Source: Dyadobacter sp.
GTDB taxonomy: Bacteria > Bacteroidota > Bacteroidia > Cytophagales > Spirosomataceae
Assembly (NCBI RefSeq): GCF_017744695.1
Contig: NZ_JAGIAS010000010.1
Span: 186,001-250,000 of the forward strand
Reading direction: 5' to 3'
DNA: 64,000 nt
Below are positions 48,917 to 57,505 of this stretch, piece by piece. The notes under the pieces were generated by a model. That model did no database searches. It had not been told where the DNA came from and worked only from the letters and a program-made list of their open reading frames with translations. The number at the start of each line of letters is the position of its first letter. Position 1 is the first letter of the stretch. The position numbers and the translations under genes are program-made.

Positions 48917-49420
48917 TCAATCCTTCCTGACCGGCTTCAAACCCCTCATCGCTTTCAGTCCAATGACCGGGCTTTGCACCGGAATGGATAGTAATTTTTC
49001 CTCGGTTTCGGGCTCGGTGTACTCGCGGTAGCCCGTCAGGTAACGTTCTATGATGAAATCTTCTTCCCGTTCGAACTGGACGGAGGGCTGGTCGATGAGC
49101 GATGAGATGTTGTACAGCTTTTTATGCCAAAGTAGCGCATTGAGGTTACCATCGAAGTGGTAGTGATTTTCAAAGCCGCGGTCGAATTTGAAAACGATCG
49201 GTTTGCCCGCGTTGGCGAGCAGGCTTTCGGGTGTACCCGTGAGCGTGATCGGGATGTAGGTCTTCTTATCGTAAATAAATCCTCCGTGGGTGTTTTTGAT
49301 ATATTCCCGCATTTGTCGCGGCGCGTCGCCTACCAGGAGTACATCGACGAGCAGAATATGTTCCGTGGCATAAAACTGTCCGGGGTTCTGGATAAGCGGG
49401 AGTTGGGAAATTCGGATCAT
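48917..49420 (-). CDS. Hypothetical protein, 167 aa
   Basis: I do not recognise this protein. It is soluble, without signal peptide or membrane segment. Features are an N-terminal hydrophobic strand pattern (HILLVDVLLVGDAP), FIYDKKTYIPITLTG, FKFDRGFENHYHFDGNLNALLW and a basic tail (MRGLKPVRKD). The ATG at 49420 is used; a TTG two codons earlier is less likely. It precedes the Fic gene in the same direction with a gap of about 90 bp that contains the repeat cluster, so the two may be separate units. Confidence 0.6.
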   Translation of the reverse strand: MIRISQLPLIQNPGQFYATEHILLVDVLLVGDAPRQMREYIKNTHGGFIYDKKTYIPITLTGTPESLLANAGKPIVFKFDRGFENHYHFDGNLNALLWHKKLYNISSLIDQPSVQFEREEDFIIERYLTGYREYTEPETEEKLLSIPVQSPVIGLKAMRGLKPVRKD

Positions 49421-49438
49421 GAACAACTATTCCTTGTT

Positions 49439-49567
49439 ATGGGCGTAAAATTAGCTAACATTCCTGTTGTCACAATCATCCCCGAAAGGGGGCATGGAGT
49501 GGGCGCAACAATTTTTAAACAATCACTTGTAGCAGTAAATCCCGCGGAATATATTGAGCGGAAATAA
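49439..49567 (+). CDS. Possible small protein, 42 aa
   Basis: An ATG at 49439 opens a 42-codon frame (MGVKLANIPVVTII at the start, EYIERK at the end) that fills the space between two hypothetical genes and stops 8 bp before the next start. No strong gene overlaps it on the other strand. No homologue is recognised. It may be a leader or small partner of the next gene. Confidence 0.35.
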   Translation: MGVKLANIPVVTIIPERGHGVGATIFKQSLVAVNPAEYIERK

Positions 49568-49575
49568 TAGTCACC

Positions 49576-49944
49576 ATGGTAAAAACATACAGGTTTATCG
49601 CCCTCCTCGGCGATGGTCGCGAGCGATATAGCGACAAAGAATTGAATGCAGAGTGGCCCACCGAACCGATCGTGATCGATGCATTCGGGTTTTCGGATGT
49701 GTACAGGTACTCGGGAGTGGTTTTTCTGAACGAAGAATGGTTCGGGAAATACAGCAAAAACTGGCGCAACGATACCTCGGAGATCGATAAGTTGCTGGTG
49801 AATCTGGTCAAATATTCAGCCAAAGAGGTTCACTCCGAGAACCTGGCTAAAATTAAAAGCTACCTGGCTTCCCCGCCGGAGACGGTCGGGGAAGCCGTAG
49901 CGCTTTGGAGGACATTTTATGATCCTTCCTTAAAAACTATCTGA
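49576..49944 (+). CDS. Hypothetical protein, 122 aa
   Basis: I do not recognise the family. It is a soluble mixed alpha/beta protein (MVKTYRFIALLGDGRERY at the start, YSGVVFLNEEWFGKYSKNW in the middle, a C-terminal helix GEAVALWRTFYDP). No signal peptide or metal motif is seen. It could form a unit with the 42-codon frame just before it. Strand choice rests on the clean ATG and the absence of a good frame opposite. Confidence 0.55.
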   Translation: MVKTYRFIALLGDGRERYSDKELNAEWPTEPIVIDAFGFSDVYRYSGVVFLNEEWFGKYSKNWRNDTSEIDKLLVNLVKYSAKEVHSENLAKIKSYLASPPETVGEAVALWRTFYDPSLKTI

Positions 49945-49966
49945 CCGCGGGGTTGAACTCCCGCGC

Positions 49967-50968
49967 TTAGTGATTAACCATTTTCATGGCGCCTTCACTG
50001 TACCGCGCCCCGGTGTCGGGATAGCGGGCAATGAGGGCGTCGATGGTTTTCAGGTCTTCTGCCGAAAGGCTTACTTCGAGTGCACCGGCATTCTCTTCAA
50101 GGTATTTGCGTTTTTTGGTGCCGGGGATCGGGATAATGTCGTCGCCTTGCGCGAGTACCCACGCCAGTGCGAGCTGTGCGGGCGTACATTGCTTGTTCGC
50201 TGCGATTTCGGCAAAGCCGCTTACGAGTCTGGCGTTATTATCGGCAACATCTCCCTGGTACCGCGGCAACGTGCGGCGGAAGTCGCTTTCTGCCAGGGTT
50301 TCGGTGTTCAATGTGTTGGTGACCAATCCCCTGGCCAATGGCGAGTAAGGCACCAGTGAAATGCCCAGTTCGCGAGCGGTGTCAAGGATCGTCCCCTCCA
50401 CATCGCGGGTAATGACCGAATATTCGCTTTGCAATGCGGCGATCGGGTGTACGGCGTGGGCTTTGCGGATAGATGCCGCGGAAGCTTCGCTCAGGCCAAG
50501 GTACCGCACTTTGCCTTCCTTTACCAACTCGGCCATGGCGCCAACCATTTCTTCCACGGGCACGTTCGGGTCGATACGGTGGGCGTAATAGAGGTCAATG
50601 GTGTCGATTTTCAACCTTTTCAGGCTGTTTTCAACAGCGACCTTCATCCACGCGGGCGAACCATCGAAATAGGCACCGGCCGAGTTGCGGGGTGTGCCGG
50701 CTCTTTCACCGTAGCGAAAACCGAATTTGGTGGCTATGAAAATCTTGTCGCGGTTCGGTACCAGGACTTGCGATATCAATTTTTCGTTTTCGCCATCGGC
50801 GTACATGTCGGCGGTGTCCCAGAAATTGATCCCCAGGTCGAGGGCGCGGTGCAGCGTGGCAATGCTTTCGGTGTCGTCGGTGGGGCCGTAGGCGAAGCTC
50901 ATGCCCATGCAGCCCAATCCGATGGCGGATAATTTTTCTTCTGTTTTTCCAAGGCTTCTGTATTGCAT
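49967..50968 (-). CDS. Aldo/keto reductase
   Basis: A 333-residue TIM-barrel oxidoreductase of the YakC/AKR13-like group. The motif GLGCMGMSFAYGP is at the N-terminus; the catalytic tetrad residues are in FWDTADMYADGENEKL (Asp, Tyr), IATKFG (Lys) and YYAHRIDP (His). The NADPH-binding part is PIPGTKKRKYLEENAGAL. It reduces aldehydes or ketones. The ATG at 50968 fits; an earlier in-frame start adds low-quality sequence. An AraC regulator 138 bp upstream in the same direction probably controls it. Confidence 0.92.
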   Translation of the reverse strand: MQYRSLGKTEEKLSAIGLGCMGMSFAYGPTDDTESIATLHRALDLGINFWDTADMYADGENEKLISQVLVPNRDKIFIATKFGFRYGERAGTPRNSAGAYFDGSPAWMKVAVENSLKRLKIDTIDLYYAHRIDPNVPVEEMVGAMAELVKEGKVRYLGLSEASAASIRKAHAVHPIAALQSEYSVITRDVEGTILDTARELGISLVPYSPLARGLVTNTLNTETLAESDFRRTLPRYQGDVADNNARLVSGFAEIAANKQCTPAQLALAWVLAQGDDIIPIPGTKKRKYLEENAGALEVSLSAEDLKTIDALIARYPDTGARYSEGAMKMVNH

Positions 50969-51106
50969 TTGTTTGTTGGTTATCGGCTTCTGGCGCGGGC
51001 GCCTGGCCGGGTGGATAATGCAGTTTTCAGGACAATTCTGATGATACAAAGCTACTCTTGAGCGGCGGGCGTCGCTTTATAGTTTTCAAACAGATCTTTA
51101 TAAAAA

Positions 51107-52015
51107 TCACACAGCCTTTGCGCGTACATTTCCGGGCGTGAGGCCAGTCTGTTTTTTGAAGAAAATATTGAAATAAGCAGGGTATTCGAAGCCGAGGCTG
51201 TAAGCGATCTCCGATACGTTCCAGTTGGTATGATTGAGCAATGCCTGTGCTTCCTTGGTAATGCGCGCTGAAATATGCTCCGTAGTCGTTTTTCCGGTGA
51301 TTTCCTTTACCGAACGGTTCAAATGGTTGGCATGCACCGAAAGGCTCTGGGCATAATCATTGGCCGTTTTCAGGCGCAAGGCATTTTCAGGTGTGTCAAT
51401 CGGGAATTGCCTTTCCAAAAGTTCCATAAATAATGAAGTGATCCTGGCCGAAGCGTTGGTCTGCCGCTCAAATGTCTCGGCGGGCTGCATTTTCATGGCT
51501 TCATGGATGACCAGGTGCAGGTAGTTGCGGAGCATGCCATATTTGTGCGGATAGTCCGATTCGATTTCCGCCATCATCTTTTGGAAGATGACAGATAGCT
51601 CTTTTTGCTGCTGCTCATTCACAAAATACACCGGATTTGCCCCGATTTTGAACAGCGGCGAATCCTGTAAAAAGTCCTTGCGCTCAGTAGGATGGACGAA
51701 AGTTTCGGTAAATAAAGTGAACCACCCTAGCTGCGACTCCGAAATGGCTTCCCAGGAATAGGGTACCATCGGGTTCGAAAAAAGCAATGCGGGACGGTCT
51801 ATCTCAATCCATTTGTCGGCATAATGCAGGCGGCCGGTACCGATGATAAACGATACTTTATAAAAGTCGCGGCGGCTGTATGGCGTCTTTTTATAGCACG
51901 AATTTCTTTCGAATACATTGAAATGCCCCATTCCGGCATTGTTCAGCGGCAATTCCGACGGATTCGCCTGCGGTACCCGACGGTAAAATTCCTGGATGGA
52001 TTCGGTATGGCTCAT
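51107..52015 (-). CDS. AraC family transcriptional regulator
   Basis: A 302-residue protein with an N-terminal cupin-like sensor region (about 25-170, including YKVSFIIGTGRLHYADKW and LFSNPMVPYSWE) and a C-terminal AraC domain with two helix-turn-helices (SLSVHANHLNRSVKEITG and WNVSEIAYSLGFEYPAYFNIFFKKQTGLTP). It is a likely activator of the downstream aldo/keto reductase, as such pairs are very common. The ligand is unknown. Confidence 0.92.
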   Translation of the reverse strand: MSHTESIQEFYRRVPQANPSELPLNNAGMGHFNVFERNSCYKKTPYSRRDFYKVSFIIGTGRLHYADKWIEIDRPALLFSNPMVPYSWEAISESQLGWFTLFTETFVHPTERKDFLQDSPLFKIGANPVYFVNEQQQKELSVIFQKMMAEIESDYPHKYGMLRNYLHLVIHEAMKMQPAETFERQTNASARITSLFMELLERQFPIDTPENALRLKTANDYAQSLSVHANHLNRSVKEITGKTTTEHISARITKEAQALLNHTNWNVSEIAYSLGFEYPAYFNIFFKKQTGLTPGNVRAKAV

Positions 52016-52177
52016 AGGATAGGATTATAAAATTCAAATAGCAGAAGCGACGCTGAAAGTTTCCGGGAAGCCCGAATTAATTGCTTTTTAATTTCGAAGT
52101 AAACGACGTAGGAGGTAGATTGGACTATTTGAAATATCTCATAGTGGATCATATGGGTGGTCCGGAGGTTTTTAATT

Positions 52178-52250
52178 TTGAATGACTGAATGAGTGAATG
52201 AGTGAATATTTTATCCTGCTATTCACTCATTCACTCATTCAGTCATTCAA
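52178..52250. repeat. Perfect 31-bp inverted repeat made of GAATGAGT units
   Basis: Arms 52178-52208 and 52220-52250 are exactly complementary with an 11-nt loop. Each arm is itself a short tandem repeat of TGAATGAG. It ends 17 bp before the AhpD-like start codon, so it would form a strong hairpin in the mRNA leader. Confidence 0.9.
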
Positions 52251-52267
52251 TCATTAACCCATTAACT

Positions 52268-52768
52268 ATGTCCCACCGCAAACCAACCAGTGAATTAACC
52301 CCGAAGGCCTTCGCGGCTGTGCGGGAGCTTGAAAAGTACGTCGCCTCGACGGGTCTCGATAAAGTGCATTATAAACTGATCAAAATCCGCGCCTCGCAGA
52401 TTAACGGATGTGGGTTTTGCCTGGATATGCACGCACGGCAGGCCCGGGAAATGGGCGTGAGCGAGCAACGTATTTATATGTTGAGCGCCTGGCGCGAGGC
52501 GAATATCTACACGGAAGAAGAAAAGGCGATCCTGGCGCTCACCGAGCAGGTGACGCTCATCAGTCAGGGTGGCGTAAGTGATGAGGTGTACAACCGGGCG
52601 GTGGCACTGCTTGGGGAGGAATATACCAAGGCCGTGGTGATGGGCGTGGTGGCGATCAGCGCCTGGAATCGCATTATGATTACCGACCAGGTGGCCGTCA
52701 ATGCGGTGGCCGTCAATGCGGTGGCCGTCAATACGGTGGCCGCCACAGCGGTGGAGAGCTATGTTTAA
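52268..52768 (+). CDS. Carboxymuconolactone decarboxylase/AhpD-like peroxidase family protein
   Basis: A 166-residue helical protein with the redox motif CGFCLDMHAR (Cys-x-x-Cys followed by His, residues about 43-52), as in AhpD-like alkylhydroperoxidases. It should reduce hydroperoxides with a thiol cofactor, or protect against oxidants. The C-terminus carries three direct copies of a 15-bp unit that encode VAVNA repeats, an unusual tail. The start at 52268 is preferred because the family sequence begins there. It overlaps or abuts the next gene. Confidence 0.9.
   Translation: MSHRKPTSELTPKAFAAVRELEKYVASTGLDKVHYKLIKIRASQINGCGFCLDMHARQAREMGVSEQRIYMLSAWREANIYTEEEKAILALTEQVTLISQGGVSDEVYNRAVALLGEEYTKAVVMGVVAISAWNRIMITDQVAVNAVAVNAVAVNTVAATAVESYV
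52690..52734 (+). repeat. Three 15-bp tandem units at the 3' end of the AhpD-like gene
   Basis: Three copies of GTGGCCGTCAATGCG (one base change in the third) encode VAVNA-VAVNA-VAVNT. Fifteen is a multiple of three, so copy number changes keep the frame. Confidence 0.85.
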
Positions 52769-52784
52769 CAGTCGCCCTATTCAG

Positions 52785-53585
52785 ATGAACAGCCAGTCGG
52801 AAAAAGCCGATTTGCTTAAAAAGCTGCACCATAGCGGTAAAATGCTCGTCCTGCCTAATATTTGGGACGCTGCGGGCGCGGTGTTGCTCGAGAGCCTGGG
52901 CTATCCGGCCGTGGCGACGGCCAGTGCCGCTATTGCGCGTGCCCAGGGCTATGAGGACGGCGAGCGGATTCCATTCGATTTTCTGCTGGGCATTGTGGCG
53001 CAAATCGTAAAAGCGGTGAATGTGCCGGTTACGGTGGATATCGAAACGGGCTATGCTGCCGATAACGAGACTTTGAAGTCGAATATCCGTCGTTTGATCG
53101 CAGCGGGTGTGGCAGGTGTGAATATCGAGGATTCCGATGTGCGTACGCATGAGCTGCTGCCCGTTGGCGACCAGGTGGAGAGGCTGAAAGTGATCGGGCG
53201 GGTGGCGGAAAGGGAAAATACGCGGCTGTTTACCAATGCCCGTACGGACATTTTTCTCCTCAATCCCGAACTGCCGGAAGAACAAAAGCTTGCGCTGGCG
53301 ATCGAGCGGGGGCGCGCATACGTGGAGGCGGGTGCCGACGGTATTTACCCGATCTTCGCGACGGGGGAAGAAACGCTCAAAACGCTGGTGAATGCATTGA
53401 AAGTGCCCGTTAATGTGATTGCCAAAAGCGGTTCGCCGGACCTGGATGTGCTTCAAAGGCTGGGCGTGGCGCGTGTGAGCTTCGGGCCGAACCTGCATCG
53501 CGCGGCGTTGTTGTCGATGGAAGCGCTACTGAAAGATGTAAAGGAAAACCTCAGTCATCGACCGGTTACCGACCTGCTCATGTAA
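52785..53585 (+). CDS. Isocitrate lyase/PEP mutase superfamily protein
   Basis: A 266-residue TIM-barrel protein. Motifs are VLPNIWDAAGAVLLESLGYPAVATAS at the N-terminus, VTVDIETGYA (metal-binding Asp), GVNIEDSD (Glu-Asp), TNARTDIFL, and SFGPNLHRA at the C-terminus. Members include PEP mutase, phosphonopyruvate hydrolase, oxaloacetate decarboxylase and carboxyvinyl-carboxyphosphonate mutase. The active-site loop is not diagnostic. A phosphonate operon lies 1 kb downstream, but terminator and promoter separate them. ATG 52785 matches the family start; ATG 52761 is an alternative that overlaps the previous stop. Confidence 0.88.
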   Translation: MNSQSEKADLLKKLHHSGKMLVLPNIWDAAGAVLLESLGYPAVATASAAIARAQGYEDGERIPFDFLLGIVAQIVKAVNVPVTVDIETGYAADNETLKSNIRRLIAAGVAGVNIEDSDVRTHELLPVGDQVERLKVIGRVAERENTRLFTNARTDIFLLNPELPEEQKLALAIERGRAYVEAGADGIYPIFATGEETLKTLVNALKVPVNVIAKSGSPDLDVLQRLGVARVSFGPNLHRAALLSMEALLKDVKENLSHRPVTDLLM

Positions 53586-53614
53586 CCAACGGATTATTTT
53601 TGCGTATAGTATTG

Positions 53615-53645
53615 AAATCTCCCGGAGGCCGCAACCGGGAGATTT
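53615..53645 (+). terminator. Terminator after the PEP mutase-like gene
   Basis: A perfect 11-bp stem (53615-53625 with 53635-53645), 9-nt loop, followed by TCTATTTTTAG. Confidence 0.8.
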
Positions 53646-53720
53646 TCTATTTTTAGTTCAAAATTAGATTTACTTTGTACCCGTATCCAACGAACTTAAC
53701 CCGTTACCACGCTCAGCGCT

Positions 53721-54299
53721 ATGCAGGAAGACATTCTTTTTCAGATCAGCAACAAGTTAAAAGAAGTCAGAAAAAGCAAAGGGGTTACCCTCCAGGAGAT
53801 TGCCGACGAGGCGGGTGTGACGAAAAGCCTTGTGTCCCAGATCGAAAACAGCCGGACGATCCCTTCGTTGCCGGTGATGCTAGGGTTAATCAAGGCATTG
53901 GATATCGACCTGAACGTGTTTTTCAAGGATATCATTTCCACCACACCGGGCGAAAGTGTGCTGGTCCGGCGGAAGGAGGAATATCAGCCTTTTACGAAGG
54001 AAAACGCGAAAGGGTACTTCTATCAGCGCATATTCAGCAAGCAATTCAAGGATAACCACATCGACGTCGTACTGCTTCGGCTCGAAAAGGACGCGAAGCG
54101 GCCGATGGTGCGTACCAATGCATTTGAATTTAAATATGTGCTTTCAGGTGCGGTCGAATATACCGTGGGGAAAAATAAGTATATCCTCAACCAGGGGGAT
54201 TCCATGTTTTTCGATGCCAATGAGCTGCATAACCTCAAATGCAATCACTGTGACGAAGCGGTATTGCTGGTTATTTACTTCTTCAACGAGGCTCAGTAG
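53721..54299 (+). CDS. XRE family regulator with cupin sensor domain
   Basis: A 192-residue protein. An N-terminal lambda-repressor-type helix-turn-helix (KLKEVRKSKGVTLQEIADEAGVTKSLVSQIE) is followed by a cupin fold (about 105-190, with FEFKYVLSGAVEYTVG and LNQGDSMFFDANELHN). This HTH-cupin class responds to small metabolites. It precedes the aminophosphonate gene set in the same direction, 306 bp before its first gene, and is the probable regulator through the TTAAC-rich region there. Confidence 0.9.
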   Translation: MQEDILFQISNKLKEVRKSKGVTLQEIADEAGVTKSLVSQIENSRTIPSLPVMLGLIKALDIDLNVFFKDIISTTPGESVLVRRKEEYQPFTKENAKGYFYQRIFSKQFKDNHIDVVLLRLEKDAKRPMVRTNAFEFKYVLSGAVEYTVGKNKYILNQGDSMFFDANELHNLKCNHCDEAVLLVIYFFNEAQ

Positions 54300-54605
54300 G
54301 GGCTTTTCAGGAAATCTTTTTTGTTAAATATTAATTAACATTTGCTTAACCTTCGGCTGGGGTATGTGCACTAGTTTTGCGGTGATCAACGTTTTGTTAA
54401 GCTTGATTTTTAATATTAGTTAACTTTTTCTTGTGGTTTACGAGAATATACGATATTTTTCAGCTGTAAATCAACGTAGGATTAGAGTCGATAGGTTATT
54501 TAGGTTAAATTTTACTTAACATTTTAACCTAGGAAGTCTTTCAGCCGAGAAGCAGACGTTGCTTGCGAAAAGTTTAGTATTAGTTCACCAATTATACCAA
54601 GTGAG
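54300..54605. promoter_or_regulatory. Leader/operator region of the aminophosphonate operon
   Basis: A 306-bp AT-rich region with eight copies of a GTTAA/TTAAC core between 54323 and 54531. The last three form an inverted repeat TAGGTTAAA (54501-54509) with TTTAACCTA (54523-54531) around a central CTTAAC, ending 74 bp before the HAD start. These are candidate operators for the XRE-cupin protein. No gene is seen. Confidence 0.5.
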
Positions 54606-55310
54606 ATGTCGATAGAACTGGTAGTTTTCGATATGGCAGGTACGACTGTCAAGGATAAGAATTTTGTAGGGATTGCATTTCAGCAGGCTATGCGGTCGCA
54701 GGGATATGAGATCGCGATCGAGAATGTGAACCCGCTGATGGGTTACGAGAAGCCGCTGGCCATTAAAATGATGCTCGAAGTACGCGAGTCTGATAAATCG
54801 AAGATTACGGAAGAGCTGGTGGATGCCATTCACACGCACTTTGTGAACGGGATGATCGAATTCTATCAAACGACCACCGAAATTGCCCCGCTGCCGCATG
54901 TGGAGGAAACTTTCGATGCGCTGCGTGAGGAGGGTATCCAAATAGCATTGAACACCGGTTTCTCCCGCGATATTGCAGATGTAATCGTAAGCCGGCTGGG
55001 CTGGGAGGATAAGATCGACTGCCTCGTGGCCAGCGATGAAGTGCCTTACGGACGCCCTTATCCCGACATGATCCGCAAGATCATGGCCGAGCTGGGGATC
55101 GGATCGGCTGATCGCATCGCCAAAGTCGGTGATACCGAAGTGGATATCAATGAAGGAATTAATGCGGGGTGCAAGTATGTGATCGGGATTACGACCGGCG
55201 CATTTACCCGTGAGGAACTGCTGCCTTACAAACCGACGCATATCATCGACGATATTGCCGAGGTGCGGGGCATCATTTCAGCCAGCCACGAAATGGCTGT
55301 CAAGGGTTAA
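54606..55310 (+). CDS. Phosphonatase-like HAD hydrolase (PhnX-like, TIGR03351 type)
   Basis: A 234-residue HAD-superfamily hydrolase. Motif I FDMAGTTVKD carries the nucleophile Asp and matches the phosphonatase pattern D-x-A-G-T-T. The cap has MGYEKPLAI, where Lys may form the Schiff base used on phosphonoacetaldehyde. Motif II is ALNTGFS, motif III GRPYPDMI, and motif IV KVGDTEVDI. It probably splits phosphonoacetaldehyde or a related phosphonate, releasing phosphate. It is the first gene of the operon after the XRE-cupin regulator. Confidence 0.88.
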   Translation: MSIELVVFDMAGTTVKDKNFVGIAFQQAMRSQGYEIAIENVNPLMGYEKPLAIKMMLEVRESDKSKITEELVDAIHTHFVNGMIEFYQTTTEIAPLPHVEETFDALREEGIQIALNTGFSRDIADVIVSRLGWEDKIDCLVASDEVPYGRPYPDMIRKIMAELGIGSADRIAKVGDTEVDINEGINAGCKYVIGITTGAFTREELLPYKPTHIIDDIAEVRGIISASHEMAVKG

Positions 55311-55340
55311 TTCACTCACATTCATATCAGATTGAAAAGC

Positions 55341-56468
55341 ATGAGCAAATCTGCGATTGTCATCGGGGCGGGAATAGTAGGGTTGGCGACGGCAAGGGCT
55401 TTGGCCACAAGAGGTTATCAGGTAACGGTTATCGAGCGTTCTTCGCAAGCCGTAGGGGCATCCATCCGTAATTTCGGGATGGTATGGCCGATCGGTCAGC
55501 CGGAGGGTGTGTTATATGAAAGGGCATTGCATGCCAAAAGTATCTGGAAAGAGGTGCTGGCAGGGGCGAAATGCTGGTCGCAAGAGGCGGGAAGCCTGCA
55601 TATGGCCTACCAACAGGATGAGCTGGAGGTGATCCGGCAATTTGTGGAAGTGAGTCCTTATCGCCCTGTCAGCTTCCTGAATGTAGCACAAACGCTGGCG
55701 AAATCGCCGGCAGTGAATCCCGCGGGGTTATTGGGCTCGCTGTATTCGGCCGATGAAATGATCGTCGATCCGCGTGAAGCCATTGCGGCTATCCCGGGTT
55801 ACCTCACTGCCGCATTGGGTGTCACATTCATCTGGAATACCGCAATTTCAAAGGTTACCTATCCGGCTGTTTTTTCGGGCTCGAAAAGCTGGTCGGCGGA
55901 CGAGATCTTCGTTTGCAGCGGCCAGGATTTTGAAACACTTTATCCCGAACGGTTTTCGGCAGCGCCGCTAACCAAATGCAAGTTGCAGATGATGCGCCTT
56001 GAAGCGCAGCCGGACGACTGGCGGATCGGGCCTGCGCTATGCGGAGGATTGTCTTTTATTCACTACCACGGATTCAAAGCGGCCGCGTCGTTGCCTGGTC
56101 TGAAAGCACGATACGAACACGAATATGCCGAATACCTCAAATGGGGCATTCACGTCATGGCGTCGCAAAATGGCCTGGGCGAGATTACGGTAGGTGATTC
56201 GCATGAATATGCGCTCACATTCGATCCGTTCGACCGGGAGTTTATCAATACCATGATCCTCGATTACCTGGGCACATTCGCGCAGTTCAAATCGCCGAAA
56301 GTATTCCAGAGCTGGCACGGGATCTATCCTAAGATGACGAATGGGGCCACTGAGATTGTTTTAAAGCCTGAAAGCGGCGTGACGATCATCAATGGACTCG
56401 GTGGAAACGGTATGACCCTTTCGTTCGGGCTTTGTGATGAAGTAGTTGGTGGAACTTACAGATCCTAA
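55341..56468 (+). CDS. FAD-dependent oxidoreductase of phosphonate clusters (TIGR03364-like)
   Basis: A 375-residue DAO-type flavoprotein with the dinucleotide-binding motif VIGAGIVGLATARALATRG, GASIRNFGMVWPIGQPEG after it, and the C-terminal NGLGGNGMTLSFGL. Members of this group lie in aminophosphonate gene clusters and oxidise amine groups, for example of N-methylated 2-aminoethylphosphonate. Here it likely frees an amine from an aminophosphonate. ATG 55341 is chosen over a TTG three codons upstream. It starts 30 bp after the HAD gene. Confidence 0.88.
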   Translation: MSKSAIVIGAGIVGLATARALATRGYQVTVIERSSQAVGASIRNFGMVWPIGQPEGVLYERALHAKSIWKEVLAGAKCWSQEAGSLHMAYQQDELEVIRQFVEVSPYRPVSFLNVAQTLAKSPAVNPAGLLGSLYSADEMIVDPREAIAAIPGYLTAALGVTFIWNTAISKVTYPAVFSGSKSWSADEIFVCSGQDFETLYPERFSAAPLTKCKLQMMRLEAQPDDWRIGPALCGGLSFIHYHGFKAAASLPGLKARYEHEYAEYLKWGIHVMASQNGLGEITVGDSHEYALTFDPFDREFINTMILDYLGTFAQFKSPKVFQSWHGIYPKMTNGATEIVLKPESGVTIINGLGGNGMTLSFGLCDEVVGGTYRS

Positions 56469-56478
56469 ATTCTGATAT

Positions 56479-57471
56479 ATGCTTGCAAAAATTTCCTGCG
56501 CGCTGGCGGCGGCTTCGCTGTTACTGACTGCATTTCATTCGCCCCTTGGCGAGGCCCTGGCCGGCGAGAGGCGACCCGGACAAACCCTTACCGATGATAA
56601 ACCGAAGGGTATCGAGCATGTGATCGTGATCGGCGTCGACGGGCTGAGCCCCGACGGTATCAAAATGGCCGAAACGCCGAATATCGACCGGATGGTTGCG
56701 AGTGGCGCTGTGAAATGGAATGTGCGGACGGTGCTCACTTCTGCAAGCAGCCAGAACTGGGCATCGATGATCATGGGTGCCGGGCCGGAGCAGCATGGCA
56801 TTATCAACAACGATTGGGAGTTGAACAAACATACGCTCCCGCCCATTACACAGGAGGCCGACGGTCGCTTCCCGACTATTTTCAGCATTTTACACAGAGC
56901 AAAACCCCAGGCAGAAATTGGCACGGTGTATCATTGGGGCGGTTTTGGGAGATTGTTCCAAAAGAATGCGGTGAATTACGATAAGCACTTCTCAACCGAA
57001 GACTCTACGGCTGCTGACTTTATTCAATATGTCAAAACCAAAAAGCCGGTACTCGGCTTCGTGCATTTCGACCACGTCGATCACGCCGGTCATCACGACG
57101 GGCATGGCTCGAAGCTGTACTATGAGTCCGTTGCGAAGGCGGATTCGTTGATCGGTCAAATTTTGGCGGGCCTCAAAGATGCCGGCATTGCCGAGAAGAC
57201 GCTGGTAATCCTTTGGGCCGATCACGGAGGAATTGGCAAAGGCCACGGCGGTGCCACACCGCAGGAAGCGGAGATAGCGGGCGTATTTTATGGTGCGGGT
57301 GTGAAGAAAGGGTATTCCATACAACAGCAAGTTTATACCTATGACCTCGCTTCGACGATCGCGTTTGCATTGGGCGTAGAGCAGCCTTACGCATGGATCG
57401 GTCGCCCGGTGAAACCGGTTTTCAATGGGTTTGGCGAACCTAAAAACCTCTGGCTCGGCGAAAAGCCGTAA
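56479..57471 (+). CDS. Exported alkaline phosphatase superfamily hydrolase
   Basis: A 330-residue protein with an N-terminal signal sequence and type I phosphodiesterase/pyrophosphatase metal sites: VIVIGVDGLSPDG, the nucleophile region TSASSQNWASM, HFDHVDHAGHHDGHG and LWADHGGIGKGHGG. The nucleophile position seems to hold Ser rather than the usual Thr. Members include nucleotide pyrophosphatases and phosphonoacetate hydrolase. In this operon it could hydrolyse a phosphonate ester or conjugate in the periplasm, before uptake. It lies 10 bp after the flavoprotein gene. Confidence 0.85.
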   Translation: MLAKISCALAAASLLLTAFHSPLGEALAGERRPGQTLTDDKPKGIEHVIVIGVDGLSPDGIKMAETPNIDRMVASGAVKWNVRTVLTSASSQNWASMIMGAGPEQHGIINNDWELNKHTLPPITQEADGRFPTIFSILHRAKPQAEIGTVYHWGGFGRLFQKNAVNYDKHFSTEDSTAADFIQYVKTKKPVLGFVHFDHVDHAGHHDGHGSKLYYESVAKADSLIGQILAGLKDAGIAEKTLVILWADHGGIGKGHGGATPQEAEIAGVFYGAGVKKGYSIQQQVYTYDLASTIAFALGVEQPYAWIGRPVKPVFNGFGEPKNLWLGEKP

Positions 57472-57505
57472 ATTGGCTTAAAGCACTTAATCCTGAACCC
57501 TGCAC

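Noticed and set aside
52785..53585. PEP mutase-like gene as part of the phosphonate operon
   Set aside because: A strong terminator (53615-53645) and the XRE-cupin gene separate it, and the active-site loop does not point to phosphonopyruvate chemistry.
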